A stretch of DNA of 64,000 bases from Rotaria socialis. Taxonomy: Eukaryota; Rotifera; Eurotatoria; Philodinida; Philodinidae. The stretch is taken from assembly GCA_905331475.1 (NCBI GenBank), contig CAJNYU010003185.1, positions 166,890 to 230,889 on the forward strand, in the 5' to 3' direction. The notes below the pieces were generated by a model that made no database searches, was not told the DNA's origin, and saw only the letters and a program-made list of their open reading frames with translations. Shown here in pieces: positions 22,391 to 34,037 of this stretch (within the stretch, counting starts at the first letter, position 1; every line of letters begins with the position of its first letter). Position numbers and translations under genes: made by a program.

Positions 22391-24616
22391 ATGGCACATG
22401 AATCGTCTGCTACGATGGTTATTGATGAAATAAAGTAAAATAATAATAATAATATCAATTAAAAATATTCTTCTTTAGTCGATTATCCGTTGCTTATGAA
22501 AAAGCAAAAGAATATGTTTCAAAAATAGCATCATCTATTGAACAACAAATTGATATATGGCAATATCGTCGTCAAGTTATTCTTGATCAAGTAATTCAAA
22601 TGAAACCATCATCTTCATATGATTTTCTTCTGCCAAAAACACAACGTATTAACGATTTAACATTGGAAGCTGTTCAAGGTTTGAAATAATACATAAACTT
22701 GGATCATTTAACTATGACTTGGCCTATGTTTTTATTTAGCATTATGTCGTGTGGATTTATTAATCGAACAAGTTCTTCGTATTGATCCTAAATCACATCT
22801 TCTTTCAGTATCAACGACTCAATTAGGAACAAATATACCATCATCTCATGTTCGTCATTCAACTCCTTCATTAATTAAACAACAGCAGCAGCAAACATTT
22901 ATTCCAGCTGCAAAAGTTAACGAACAACCACCATTACCAGTGCCGGTATTAAGAATGTCACAACAAGCACTATCTGGTCGTGTATCAGCATTAATTACTG
23001 AAGAAAAACCCGGTTTTAAACCGATAACACACCGACTATCGCCAAATAATTTAGAAAATGCATCAAGGCCATCACCGATCTATCCATACAATGGCAACCA
23101 ATTTCTTCCACAAAAAGGACTTCAACCTGTAATACTATTGATTTTTTCATCGTAACAAATCTTCTAGTGGATTTAGAGAGTTAATTTTCTTTTGAAATAT
23201 TTTTCACAGTAGAAAACATTCATAAGCGAAAGCTCCACTAGATATTTTTCATTCGATTACCTAATTCGCTACGCTAATCCTTTCATTAAACCAAGAATCG
23301 CCTAATCAATTAATTCGGTCTGATATTGATTTTTTTGTTTTTAAATCCATCAACATCTTCCTTTATTTTATTTTATAATAAATGCTTCTATATAGATTCG
23401 TCCAACACTACCATCATACAATACCGTTCCATTACAATCGGATCATGCACCTTCACCGTTTGTAGCACCGCCAACTAGCCAATTGGCATCGAATTATAAA
23501 ATGCATCAACAAATTCGTATGATAATTTAAAAGAAAATAGAAATGAAATATTCTTTTATTATAGGTGCTAAAGAAAAACTTAAATTACAACGTATTCCGT
23601 CTGGTACAAAATGGAAACAGGCAAAAATCGATATTATTGATTCATTATCAGGATTTTATGTGGAAAATCTTGATGCAAAAGTATGCGAAAAATTTGGTCA
23701 AATGCAAAATGAACTTCAGTAAAAAGAGCAAATCCATAAAAATGAACAAAAAGAAACATTCTAAGATTCTCTTTTTCAGTGATTATTATAATCAATTAGA
23801 AGTAAATAATCAATTAATGCCATTGGAAAATATTGCTATTGGTGATTTTGGCGTTGCAAAATACAGTGAAGATAATCGTTGGTATCGAGCACGTTTAATA
23901 ACCTGCGAAGGACATGATCAAATAAAAATTGTTTTTGTTGATTTTGGAAATATTGAAATTAAATTGATTCATCAATTTTTTCCACTTCACAAATTATTTA
24001 CTGATTTACCAGCACAAGCTATTGGCTGCAGTCTATCAGAAGTATGAATATATGCGAGACAAAAAACAACAAGGATTAAATTAACATTTCCTCTTAGGCT
24101 TTTCCTCGTTCACAAAATGAACATGAAGTAATATGGAGCGAAGATACAATTCAAATATTTAAAGATGAAGTAATCGACAAAGTAGTTGAAATTCATTTTG
24201 TTAATCAAGAAGAAGGAACTGAACAATGGTAATATTTAAATCTTTTATGAGAAATAAAATTTTCCTCAGTCAGTTTAACTCCGGTCATCAGGACCGGGAC
24301 CAAAATAAATGTGATCCTACGCATTCTTTCGTTCTATATTAACCCATGTAATAGTAATGTCTGTTTTTAATTTCATAGGCCATTACATTTTGTTCGAATC
24401 ATGGTTGATGGTCAAGTAAGAAACTATTTAGCTCTTCTTTTCTGTTTAAATCATAAGAGTATCTTTTCTTAGTCTGTAACAAGTTTATCTAGCTTTCAGC
24501 AACGTATTGACCCAAGACCAAATCGTTTTATTGCTGAACAAATGGCACCTTTTCTCAGTCAACAGGAATATATTCTATTCAATGTACCTATTAGTGAAGA
24601 TGATTTTGAACAATAA
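22391..24616 (+). CDS. Extended Tudor domain protein, paralogue A
   Basis: Tudor proteins bind methyl-arginine on Piwi and related partners, often in germ granules. Nine exons join in phase: 22391-22434, 22479-22678, 22740-23128, 23396-23516, 23565-23718, 23780-24041, 24098-24228, 24379-24415, 24473-24616. The product, about 490 residues, begins with a helical segment (AYEKAKEYVSKIASSIEQQ), then a Pro/Gln-rich linker, then one complete extended Tudor domain: the SN-like strand RIPSGTKWKQA, the bridging helix KFGQMQNEL, the core IGDFGVAKYSEDNRWYRARL and VFVDFGNIE, LPAQAIGCSLSE, and the C-terminal SN-like part ending EYILFNV. Aromatic-cage positions (W/Y of RWYRAR, F/D of FVDFGN) are present. 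First of three tandem paralogues plus one relic. Methyl-arginine binding and any piRNA role are inferred from the family. Confidence 0.85.
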
Positions 24617-25620
24617 TACTTCAGAAGCAGATGTTGCGATTTTTTTTTGTTGGTTGATGCATAAATGACAAAAGCAAAGTTTGATTGTTCTACATGTGTT
24701 TTCATTTTTACTATGCGACAAAACCATTACTATTTGTTATAAATTTGTTGTTGTGCGTGTGCGTTTGTTTATTCAAAAATCAAAAGATAGATCACTATGA
24801 AATGAATTTATGTATATTTTTCAGATAGTTGTGTTTATATTTTCTAATCAATAGTGGATTATTAGTAAATAGATCAATATGAATACCGATAGGTCTTTTC
24901 AACAATAATCTATTGCATCAAGCATTGGAAACTAGTCATAGATGATCAACGATAAGTACTGCTCTACATATCTTGACGAATTTATGGTCAGTAAGGTGTG
25001 TGTTGTATTTACCAATGTGAAGAGGCGATGCGAATCAGCGTTTGTGTGTGATTTTTATTTTTATTATTGTATAAAGTATAGCTCACCGAAATCAACACTG
25101 CATAATGATTACTTTTTTTGTAGAGTAAATGTTTTCTTTTTCATTTTACTTCCAGCCTTGCCTGAGAAAGATTTTATTTTCTCTAGTAGGTTTTACTTGT
25201 TTGTTCACAATCTATTGGAACTTTTTATAATGGCGGTGAAGTAGTTCTTGATAAATGAACGGATTCTTTTGGCATGCAAAGAAACGATTAGTGTCACGAA
25301 ATTTTTGAATAAAAGTCTCTTTTTATTCCTTTCATGAATGATTCATCAATTCCCCACCTTTATTTTACAGTATGTCTAATCGCAGTTGTTGTCGTTCATA
25401 TAAAATACAGTCAGTTATTGAGGGAGATATTCAAATATAGGCTGCTTTTAGTTTCTTCAAGTATGTTTCGTTACACTTGTCTTTCTCGCTAGTTTATGTC
25501 ATAATATTGTTGAAAAATCCTTATGACTATAGATAATTTTTATTGCTTTGTATTTTTAGACAATGATCACATTTGTGTTTTTCAGAAGAAAAAAAAATAT
25601 TTTTAATTTTTACTTCAGAT
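24617..25620. other. Spacer between Tudor genes A and B
   Basis: About 1 kb, AT-rich, with the 3' UTR of A and the 5' region of B. A 100-codon ORF at 24942 looks like chance (Phe-rich, no homology I recognise). The last bases read TTTTTACTTCAG then AT then ATG, a splice acceptor two bases before gene B. Confidence 0.5.
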
Positions 25621-27459
25621 ATGTCATTCACAAATGATTTAAATACTGTTGAACTACTCGATGAAATAGAAAATATCTATTTTTTGTGTGATCGTCTCAA
25701 TAAACGTTTAAATCAAATAACATGCTACGTTGATGAAGTTAAACAAACATGGATAGGCAAACGAAATGCTGTTGATTTAGACGCAAATATATCTCCTATA
25801 ATAATTCAAAAAGCTGTTAAATGTAATCGAGTTCTTCTACATGTTGCTGAAAAACTTGCAGTGGTTGAACTACAAACTGAATCATTAAATACTCTTCATA
25901 TAACTCGTAATGATATCAAATCACTTAAAAATGAGAAATGTCAAGTACCACTAGCAGTGTGTCCGCAAACACCTGTTATTCATCATGCATCCATGCGCAC
26001 AGTACCAACCCATATGCCGATCACTAAAACTGAGCCGATCGGTCATGGACTCCGTTTACAACAAGACACATATCCCAGTACAACACGTCCATTAAATCTT
26101 GGAACAAATTCATCCATCAATACGTTGGCCGCAAGAAATACAGCAACATTACTTAGCGAAACGGTTCCGATGAAACCATCAATAGAACAACAACAAAAAT
26201 CAGCATTTCGTCGGCCAACATCGATTCAACAAATAAAATCATCTCCACATGCCCTACCATCAAAAACTGTTTCAAATGGTTATCAAAAAATGATTTCTCA
26301 TCCAACAGATTCACATTCATGTCTGTTCTTCATGATGATGATTTTATTTTGATAATTTTATTTCATTTTAGGTAACACAGCCGATGAAACAAATATTATC
26401 GATACTAAAGTTCGTGTTAAAATGCAAGTCATACCAAGTGGTACTATTTGGCGTCATGCTGATATCCCTATTGTTGATCATCCATCAGCATTTTTTGTTT
26501 CCAATCAAGATCCGCGTGTTGCCGAACAATTTAATTTGATGTCTATTGAAATGAAGTAATAACGCAAATATCTACTTGATAATTTCATTGTAATTCTTCT
26601 ATTTTTTTTTAAAGCAATTATTATAGTAAACCCGCTAATACAACTGTACCATTACAAAACATATCAATTGGTGATTTTTGTGTAGCTCGATTTAGTGAAG
26701 ATCAATTATGGTATCGAGCTCGAGTCGTTTTGAATAATAGTATAGTTTTAAGAGAATTAAATTTCATTAGAAAACGAATTTTATTATTTTAGATGAATCA
26801 GTACTTGTTGTCTATATTGATTATGGAAATTCAGAATCCAAACCACCGAATGAAATTTATCCATTGATTGAACCTTTAACACGATTACCAGCTATGACGG
26901 TCGCTTGTACATTGAATGAAGTGAAATCGAATCTTTAGGTGATTTTAATAATTGCTTTTTGTTTTTCTTTTAATTATGAAAGGTATTTCCAAGTAATGAA
27001 AATTTCTGGACTTCAGAAGCAACAGATGCATTTAATATGATTGTCAAAAACCGTATTGTTGAAGTTCATTTTCAAGAAAACGTTGGAGAACAATGGTAAA
27101 ATTTCGAACCTATCTTATAATTATGGTTCATATTTCGTTAACTTTAGGCCACTTCATTTCGTTAAAGTAATCCTCGATGGTCAGGTAAATACGATGCAAA
27201 TAATTGATTGAGTGAAAAATATATTACAATTTTGTTTTTGTCGATTCTAGCCTATCGCTCAACACACTAAATTAGCACAATATATAACATATGTTCGAAA
27301 TGAACAGATAGCATTACATTTCAATGATAAACTTACACCGATGGAATATATTTTGTATAACGTTGCGGTTGTTGAATCGGATATTTATAATAATAGTAAG
27401 TATTTAAAGACGAAAAAGATTAATAATAACATCACTATTTTATTTTAGGTCTCCTATAA
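25621..27459 (+). CDS. Extended Tudor domain protein, paralogue B
   Basis: Eight exons join in phase: 25621-26320, 26372-26555, 26615-26739, 26793-26920, 26983-27095, 27148-27184, 27251-27395, 27449-27459. I chose ATG 25621 (MSFTNDLNTVELLDEI) over the upstream in-frame ATG at 25573 because a splice acceptor ends at 25618. An N-terminal helical region of about 110 residues and a disordered linker precede one extended Tudor domain: VIPSGTIWRHADI, VDHPSAFFVSNQ, QFNLMSIEMNNYY, IGDFCVARFSEDQLWYRARV, VVYIDYGNSE, LPAMTVACTLNEV, then EYILYNVAVVE near the end. Intron positions inside the domain match those of paralogue A (after the bridging helix, after the LNE/LSE motif, at GEQW and after DGQ), with one extra intron in the Tudor core, so the genes are duplicates. 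The last exon adds only SLL before the stop. Confidence 0.85.
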
Positions 27460-28646
27460 TTAATTCAGCAGAAGATAATTGAAAATATTAAAGAGTTCTA
27501 TGTTTTCCTTTTGCATATTACAAGTGAGAAGATGATATTTTCGTGATCTCATCCATGTGAAATTGGAACCCTGAACAGCATGTGCCAATGCAATGTTTTT
27601 TCACTTTCTTTGCTAGCTTTTTTGGATTTGTACCTACTTTTTGTTTAAGTTAAATAAAAATTTTTTTTTTGAAGAAACCATAGGTTGATAGTCTTTAGTT
27701 ATCATATATTGTCTTACAAATGATGGATCGATTTTTAGTTTGTATGAGATAACTTCTTATAAAGTTGTTGATTTTTGTTTAAAATAGATGTAAATTCGTA
27801 GAATATCTTTTCCTCATACAAATACTTGGTTTTCATTTAACTGTAGCTATATATTTATCCGTCATATATATTGCCAAAAAAACTACTCACTAAATAGCGC
27901 CACCTACAATGAACCTGTGTAAATTGAGCAGTGCTAGACAATGCTGTTGAAGAAGAAAAAAAAACATATGCACGTGAAATTCATTGAATTTCATTGCATA
28001 TGGTGACAATTTCTATCATAAGATTTATGTTTCTGAAAATATTGTTTACTTAAAGATATTATTGGTGACATTAACTGAGCAATGTATAGTTTTCTCTTGT
28101 CGAGTGTAGAAATGAAACAATGTTTTCAAGTGATTGTGCAATTTTATAGTATCAAAATGTGCGAAACAATGACAATATTTTAACTTGTCATTTAGAAATC
28201 AATCATCATCTATATCTGTATGACATAGATATTTGTTTCTCAGTTCATTGTCATGAATAATGTATCATTAAGCAATATATCGGATGTCTGTTATAGATTA
28301 TGTAAACATGTTGATTGTAAAATCACAAGGATTTTAACCATTGTCACTGTTCTGCTCCCATCATGGCATGAAAACAACACAACTCAATACAATCAATCAG
28401 TCAATTTCAACTCTAAGGTATGTTTTTAACCTGTCTGTATGATATAGTGTGTTAGCAATGCTAGAATTATTACAGATTCAAAGAGCTCTGTCAAGCAGTG
28501 CTACTATTTTGTGTACGTAATGAATCGTACTATGCGTCATAATCAAGCGGTTGCCGAATGAGAGGGCAAAGTTTGAGAGCGATCGAAATTCCCAGTACCT
28601 TGAAAATGTGGACATATTTGTAGTATAAATCGTGTTCTTATATTCT
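27460..28646. other. Spacer between Tudor gene B and the palindromic element
   Basis: About 1.2 kb without a credible gene. Presumed 3' UTR of B up to an AATAAA at about 27652, then AT-rich sequence. Confidence 0.5.
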
Positions 28647-29499
28647 CCCATGTCATAAAAATCGCGTCACTTTTGCCGATTAATCACGATATTGAACCAA
28701 CACTAGTCGACGATCTTGACTTCGATCTGTCCAGATTCTTGTTTTTCTTGAATATCAGACAAGATACTTGTCTGAAAAAACAGATCTTGACTTTCTGGCA
28801 AGATTCTTGCTTTTCTGGTGTGATTCTTGTTTCTTGCCATTTTGGCAAGATTCTTGTTTTTTTACAATTCTTGCTATTTTTGACAAAAATCTTGCATTAC
28901 AAATGAATTTCATTTAGGCATCCATACGGTTGCCTCTTTTCGGTCCTATTTTATTATAATTTCAAATTAAAAAAATACAAAAAAATTAGATTACATATGC
29001 ACGGAAATATACAATAAGCTCATAACGCGTACAAAAAAATTTAAAAAAAACGAAAAAAACTTGAATAAAACTGTCTATTTAAAAAATACGTCTGTTATAA
29101 TTCGTCCGCGTCATCTAGAAAAAAAAAGATATAATGTTGAAACTTCTGTATATTCATAAGTATATATACATATAACATCACGTGATCTCTTTAAGATATA
29201 ATAAGAATCGTTGAAAGGAAAGGAAAGGAAAAAAAGATTCTTGTCTGTATTTCAAAAAGTCTTGAATATCTTGCCATTCTTGCTTGATTCTTATTTATCT
29301 GAGCAATCAGACAAGAATGTGTTTTTCTTGAGTAAAAGGCAAGAATCTTGTTTCTTTCCTGTGCCGAAGAATCTTGCCTGAACATTATGATTACAAAGAA
29401 TCTTGACTGGTATTCAAGAAAAACAAGAATCAGGGCAGATCGAAGTCAAGATCGTCGACTAGTGAAAACGGCAACTAATCGCGATTTTTATGACATGGG
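28647..29499. mobile_element. 853-bp foldback element with CAAGATTCTTG palindrome arrays
   Basis: The outer ends are CCCATGTCATAAAAATCGCG (left) and its exact reverse complement (right, ending CATGGG). The arms continue as inverted repeats through ACTAGTCGACGATCTTGACT and TTCTTGTTTTTCTTGAAT. Inside both arms are many copies of the 11-mer CAAGATTCTTG or CAAGAATCTTG, itself a near-perfect palindrome, also as half sites. The core of about 330 bases is A/T-rich and empty. ORFs across the arms are products of the repeat. The CCCATGT terminus is shared with the 268-bp element at 54154-54421. Target-site duplications are not obvious. Confidence 0.75.
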
Positions 29500-30509
29500 T
29501 TATAACAACAGAAACAGCATAGTCAAGATCTAAGTTTAATTTTTGTTTTAAATAGGAAAGGAATTGTCTCAGCATTATCTTGAAAACTTATGATCAGTAT
29601 TATAATCCACAACATCATGTTTACTAGGCGACACTGATCTGTATTCCGAAATTCTAATACAGGCATATTAGTATGAAACACAGTGCATCATTTCAATGGA
29701 TATTCTGTGGAAAATATTTGACGAAACGACCAATATACTTGGTATAACAATATCACAAGATTGGTGTTAGAATGGGTTCCGCATAACAGTGAATAATATG
29801 AAATTCACTTTGAACGATCTCATGATAGAAGAAAAATCCCTTGATATTATAGACTATGTGAGTAATTGTTTCTGATGCAACTATTATCTTCCTTATATGT
29901 TTTTACGCATGGAAAAAACTTATTATACATTAGTGTACTAATGCAGTTTTTTTCTTGACTTTCAATTTTCGGATCACGTTTCTAACATGCAACTAGTAAA
30001 CGTCAATAAAAATGTTATACTTCAATATTGAAATTTACTTCATCAATTCATTCATCTTCATAAAAAAAAGTTCTACGCTGCCGCGTTATAGAACTATTGC
30101 TGCCACTTTCGAATTAACTAGGCTGAATTATCATATTGAACCTCAATGTAGATTCGTTAAAGAGAGAAATCTGCCATCTTTTTAAATCATTATACGATAA
30201 AGACTCAGTATTCATATTTTCTTATATCAGATGGCAAACTCAATTCAACCATAAAAAACGAGAAAAATTAATTTCTTTTAAATTATAGACCCGTTGAGCT
30301 CAAAATTTCAATTCTGAAGTGTGTTACAAAGCATTTCTCAACTTTCTCTTGAATTAGATGCTGATTCGCTATTGGAGATTATGCGAGAAAAAATTTTAAT
30401 TTAGTGAAACTGATGTTTTTGGTTTCTTCTATACCCAGGTTAATCGTTTCGGCCACCGGATACTATAGGAGCTGGCCGGAATACTGCTTCCACCTTCCAG
30501 CAATTTCCA
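29500..30509. other. Spacer before the Tudor relic
   Basis: About 1 kb, AT-rich, without recognisable gene. A GC-richer patch near 30435-30510 directly precedes the Tudor relic and may be worn upstream exon sequence. Confidence 0.45.
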
Positions 30510-30873
30510 GTGTTTTCCGCCGTACGTACACAACCTGGGTATTTTAGGTTGCTTGATCAATCAACCAAGATAATGTATATTCAAGAAAACGACAGATACA
30601 ATGTTACCCACATGCTTCCATTTCTGGAAGCAATACTGCAATGTGAAGAATATGTGCAATATTCCAACTGCTCGATTGCTTATCTGGATCACCCGTCAAC
30701 ATTCTTTATTCAAATACACGATGTTGTTGGTCCTGTTTTTCAACAAATGCATCAAGATATGAAGTAAGAGTAGTTTCTTTTTTTTCAACTTTTCAAATTC
30801 AGTATTAATCTATAGTCGATATTATTGGAACAGTAAAACAACAACCATTTTCAACTTGAAAAATTTGGAATGA
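30510..30873 (+). pseudogene. Decayed Tudor paralogue
   Basis: The segment 30640-30764 encodes AYLDHPSTFFIQIHDVV...MHQDMK and ends at GTAAGA, exactly where paralogues B (VDHPSAFFV...MSIEM) and C (IDHPSAFFIQL...LQMEIK) have their donor. After an intron-like gap ending TCTATAG at about 30818, the next exon resumes as RYYWNSKTTTIFNLKNLE, matching NYYSKPANTTVPLQNIS of B, then hits TGA at 30871-30873. The core Tudor barrel is lost. Upstream, codons from 30510 stay open but do not match the paralogues well. A fourth, broken member of the array. Confidence 0.65.
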
Positions 30874-31719
30874 ATCAATAATAAGAGAATAAATAAACTA
30901 CAAGCTGAGCTCATTAAATCGAAAATCGGAAGCGTCACTGTAAGAATTTCTTATTTTAGGTTATCCCTTTCACATCTTTTTGTTTTATGTAGACTCGATG
31001 GTTCAGTAGAGATCTTCAAATTCTCTTCATAAATTGAAATGCAAATATTGGCAAAAAATTTGTTTTACAATGCAGACATTTGTTTATCAAACTTGACGAT
31101 GCATCATTTTTATTTGGCTTGGCAATTTTCTTATCGAGCAAAAACTGGCGGTCACTATCTTTTCTTGTTATCAAGCTCAATAGCTTGGCAAATAGAAAAA
31201 TACTAGTCGTTGCATGTAATTATTTTTTTGCTATTTAACAAACAAAGATTATGATGTCTGAACTAGTTTCAATATTTAGATCAGTAGTAATCACTTCAAT
31301 AAGGATGACCTGATAAACTGTATGCAACTTACATTTTTTTGTCAGATTTTTTCACTGCGTATTTCGATAACAATTGATATGGCTCTGAAGTACTCTTCTT
31401 ATTCCTGTTCTGTATGTTCTCATGAGTCGATGTTCTTGAATCTATTCGCCCCAAGTGTATTGAAATTCGCGAATCAATCTTGAATGTTGTATAGAAGCCA
31501 AAAAGAAATGAGATAAAGGCTGAGCTAGAGTGAGATACTAATAATCAAGTAATAATTATTAGCACTCATTCCTACATTTTTTCATGTATCACTGTGAAGT
31601 GTCTTGCTATTTTATTTTTCTCTTCTCAAGTCTGAAGTCCATCACAAATATGGATTTCAATCAATATTTAATGAAAACAACAATAAATCAAGTAACAATC
31701 TATTCTAGATAAATATTCG
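30874..31719. other. Spacer between Tudor relic and Tudor gene C
   Basis: About 850 bases, no ORF of note. The end reads TCTATTCTAG followed 12 bases later by the ATG of gene C. Confidence 0.45.
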
Positions 31720-33019
31720 ATGGATTCAAATCGTCGATCTGTAAGACATCTTGAACCAAAAAATAGTTCTAGTGAAACATCGACCAATGACCCTCAACGA
31801 TCATCGACTATTGATTCTGGTCACGGATCATTGTCTACTACTACGCGAACACCAACACTTGATAGAGCAACGACTGATACTTTGTCGTCTTCATTGTCAA
31901 GAGATACACCTCTAGATGATAATAATGCACAAGAAGATTTACAACAGAATAAGACAAGTGAGTTATTTATGAATAGTTAACGACTGAAAAACTCTCGCAA
32001 AAGAAATAGAACATGCAAGCAGAAATATGATCTCAACAATTTCTTTTTCTCAGTCGTTATTACTTTATAATTATATTTCGATGTTTTTAGTATGTATCCG
32101 ACCCCAAAGTGTTATGGTACATAAATGTTACGAGCAATCATATGTTTCACATATCGATCATCCATCAGCATTTTTTATTCAATTAGAATGTTTTCGGATA
32201 AAATACGAACAATTACAAATGGAAATCAAGTAAATCATCTCATCAATTTATATTCATGTTAAATTTATATTTTAATTAGTGAATTCTATTCAGAAAAGTC
32301 TACAACCAATACTTCATCATCATGGAAACGTGGTGACTACTGTATAGTTAAATATAATGACGGTCAATTTTATCGTTCAAGAATTATCGCCACTCCCGAA
32401 GGTAAAATGTTTAAAAAAAATAGTGATTCTTCTATAGAAATTGTTCTAGAAAACAAAACAATCAATTCGTATGATGTTGTTTATATTGACTATGGTAATT
32501 GGAATAAAGTTCGTCCAACTGATATTCATTCAATTGAACGAAAATTTACAACCTTTCCAGCTCAAGCGATACCATGTTCATTACATAAGGTAAACACGTG
32601 AACTAGCTATTTTTTTTAGAAGCTTTTTTTTCGAGATTTTAGAGTTTACCTATCTATGGTACTTGGTGTGAAAATCCAGATACTATGAATTTCTTTGAAG
32701 ATCTCGTTTTGAATAAATATGTTGATGTGATCTTTCATAGTAAGTCGCCGCGTAATTACTGGCCTTTAAGTTTTGCTGAATTGAAACTTTCTTCATCGAA
32801 ATCGGTAAAAATTGTCTTGTATTTTTACGTATAATGAATTCTTTCTTTTTTCAATAGAATGTTCATGAATGTATGCTAGAGCAACGTCTTATTAAAGAAG
32901 TTTCTAATGAGAAAATTTCTCAAGAATTTTACCATTTATTGAAATCAGCTGATCATATTATTTATAGTATTCCATATGAAGAAGAAGAACATGATGATGA
33001 CAATGATGATTGTCCCTGA
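31720..33019 (+). CDS. Extended Tudor domain protein, paralogue C
   Basis: Five exons join in phase: 31720-31957, 32091-32229, 32280-32589, 32643-32804, 32858-33019, giving about 336 residues. The first 80 residues are Ser/Thr-rich and disordered; the helical N-terminus of A and B is absent. One extended Tudor domain follows: HIDHPSAFFIQLE, the core RGDYCIVKYNDGQFYRSRII, VVYIDYGNWNKVRP, FPAQAIPCSLHK, then NYWPLSFAEL and HIIYSIPYE. The core Trp of A and B (WYRAR) is Phe here (FYRSR), and an insertion of about 15 residues sits between the core strands. The tail is acidic (EEEEHDDDNDD). Third intact member of the array and the most diverged. An AATAAA lies 25 bases after the stop. Confidence 0.83.
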
Positions 33020-34037
33020 AGGACTCATCCGCTATCGATGAAATAAATTTTATTTTTTTATATTGATCAAGATATATGTTCTTTTATAAATTAATATTTT
33101 ATTCAAATAAATTTTCTTAGTATGTTATGTATAAATATTATAGCTACTGTTAATATTGAGCATACGGTAAACACTCAAGTAGGCTTGTTGTATTCATGAT
33201 TTTCAAAAATAGAAGAACGACTACACAAGTGTACTGAATTCGTTTGATTGTCAGTTATAATTAGAGAAATTCATACGAACATGTGTCACGATTGAGTAAT
33301 AATATTCGAATGTGACAACGAATAGTAATTCAACTAACAATTCAGATGTTATAACAAAACTTGTCAAGCACTTTTGACGCGAACAACAGTTGGTTTTGAT
33401 ATATACATATATACAGTTCCGAATGTACACATGTCACTTGAATAATAGTAATTGATCTCTTTATCTACATTAAAAAGAAAATGGAAGTTTTTCTTCTCTG
33501 TAATATGCCAAAAGGAAAAAGATTGTTCCCTGTTGTTCTCTCTTCTTTTTTTTAAAGGTGACCCCGATATGTCACTCATGATAATTATATGACCGATAGA
33601 TAATAGAAAAATGAAAAGAAAACGGCTGATCTATTGTTCTCTCATCTATTCATAGTTCGAATTGTTTAATTCCGATCTCAATGAGGTTAATTGTCGATTA
33701 TGTTTATCTATTGAATCAGTAGCAACGACAATCTGAGTTTATCGGTTCATAAGAAAGATATGTATGTGCACGTGCAGAACATAAAAAAGAAAAAGAACAG
33801 GGAAGCTTAGACCAACGCGGTATGTCCTAATTGATATATCCGAAGAAAAGTGGTTACGCAATAGTCATATGAACGTAGTGAAAATGTAGAAGGTGAGTAA
33901 TCGGTCAAGTTGTTGGCCTTCGTTTTACGCATACAGTTTTTGTTTGCGATACTATTATATATACATTGATAAATACATCGCACTAGTAGGCGGCTTATTC
34001 CTACTTTATACAAAATTCTTTTCTAGATGACTATCGA
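33020..34037. other. Spacer between Tudor C and the phosphatase gene
   Basis: About 1 kb, AT-rich. Short minus-strand ORFs (33364, 33807) have no resemblance to known proteins. It ends in TTCTTTTCTAG (acceptor at 34026), followed by a 4-codon upstream ORF ATGACTATCGAATGA whose stop overlaps the ATG at 34038. Confidence 0.5.

Noticed and set aside
28647-29499. CRISPR-like reading of the regularly repeated 11-mer
   Set aside because: Copies are irregularly spaced, palindromic and arranged as inverted arms; the context is a eukaryotic genome.
29191-29533. Overlapping ORFs on both strands
   Set aside because: They lie in the arms of the 853-bp palindromic element and reflect its repeats.
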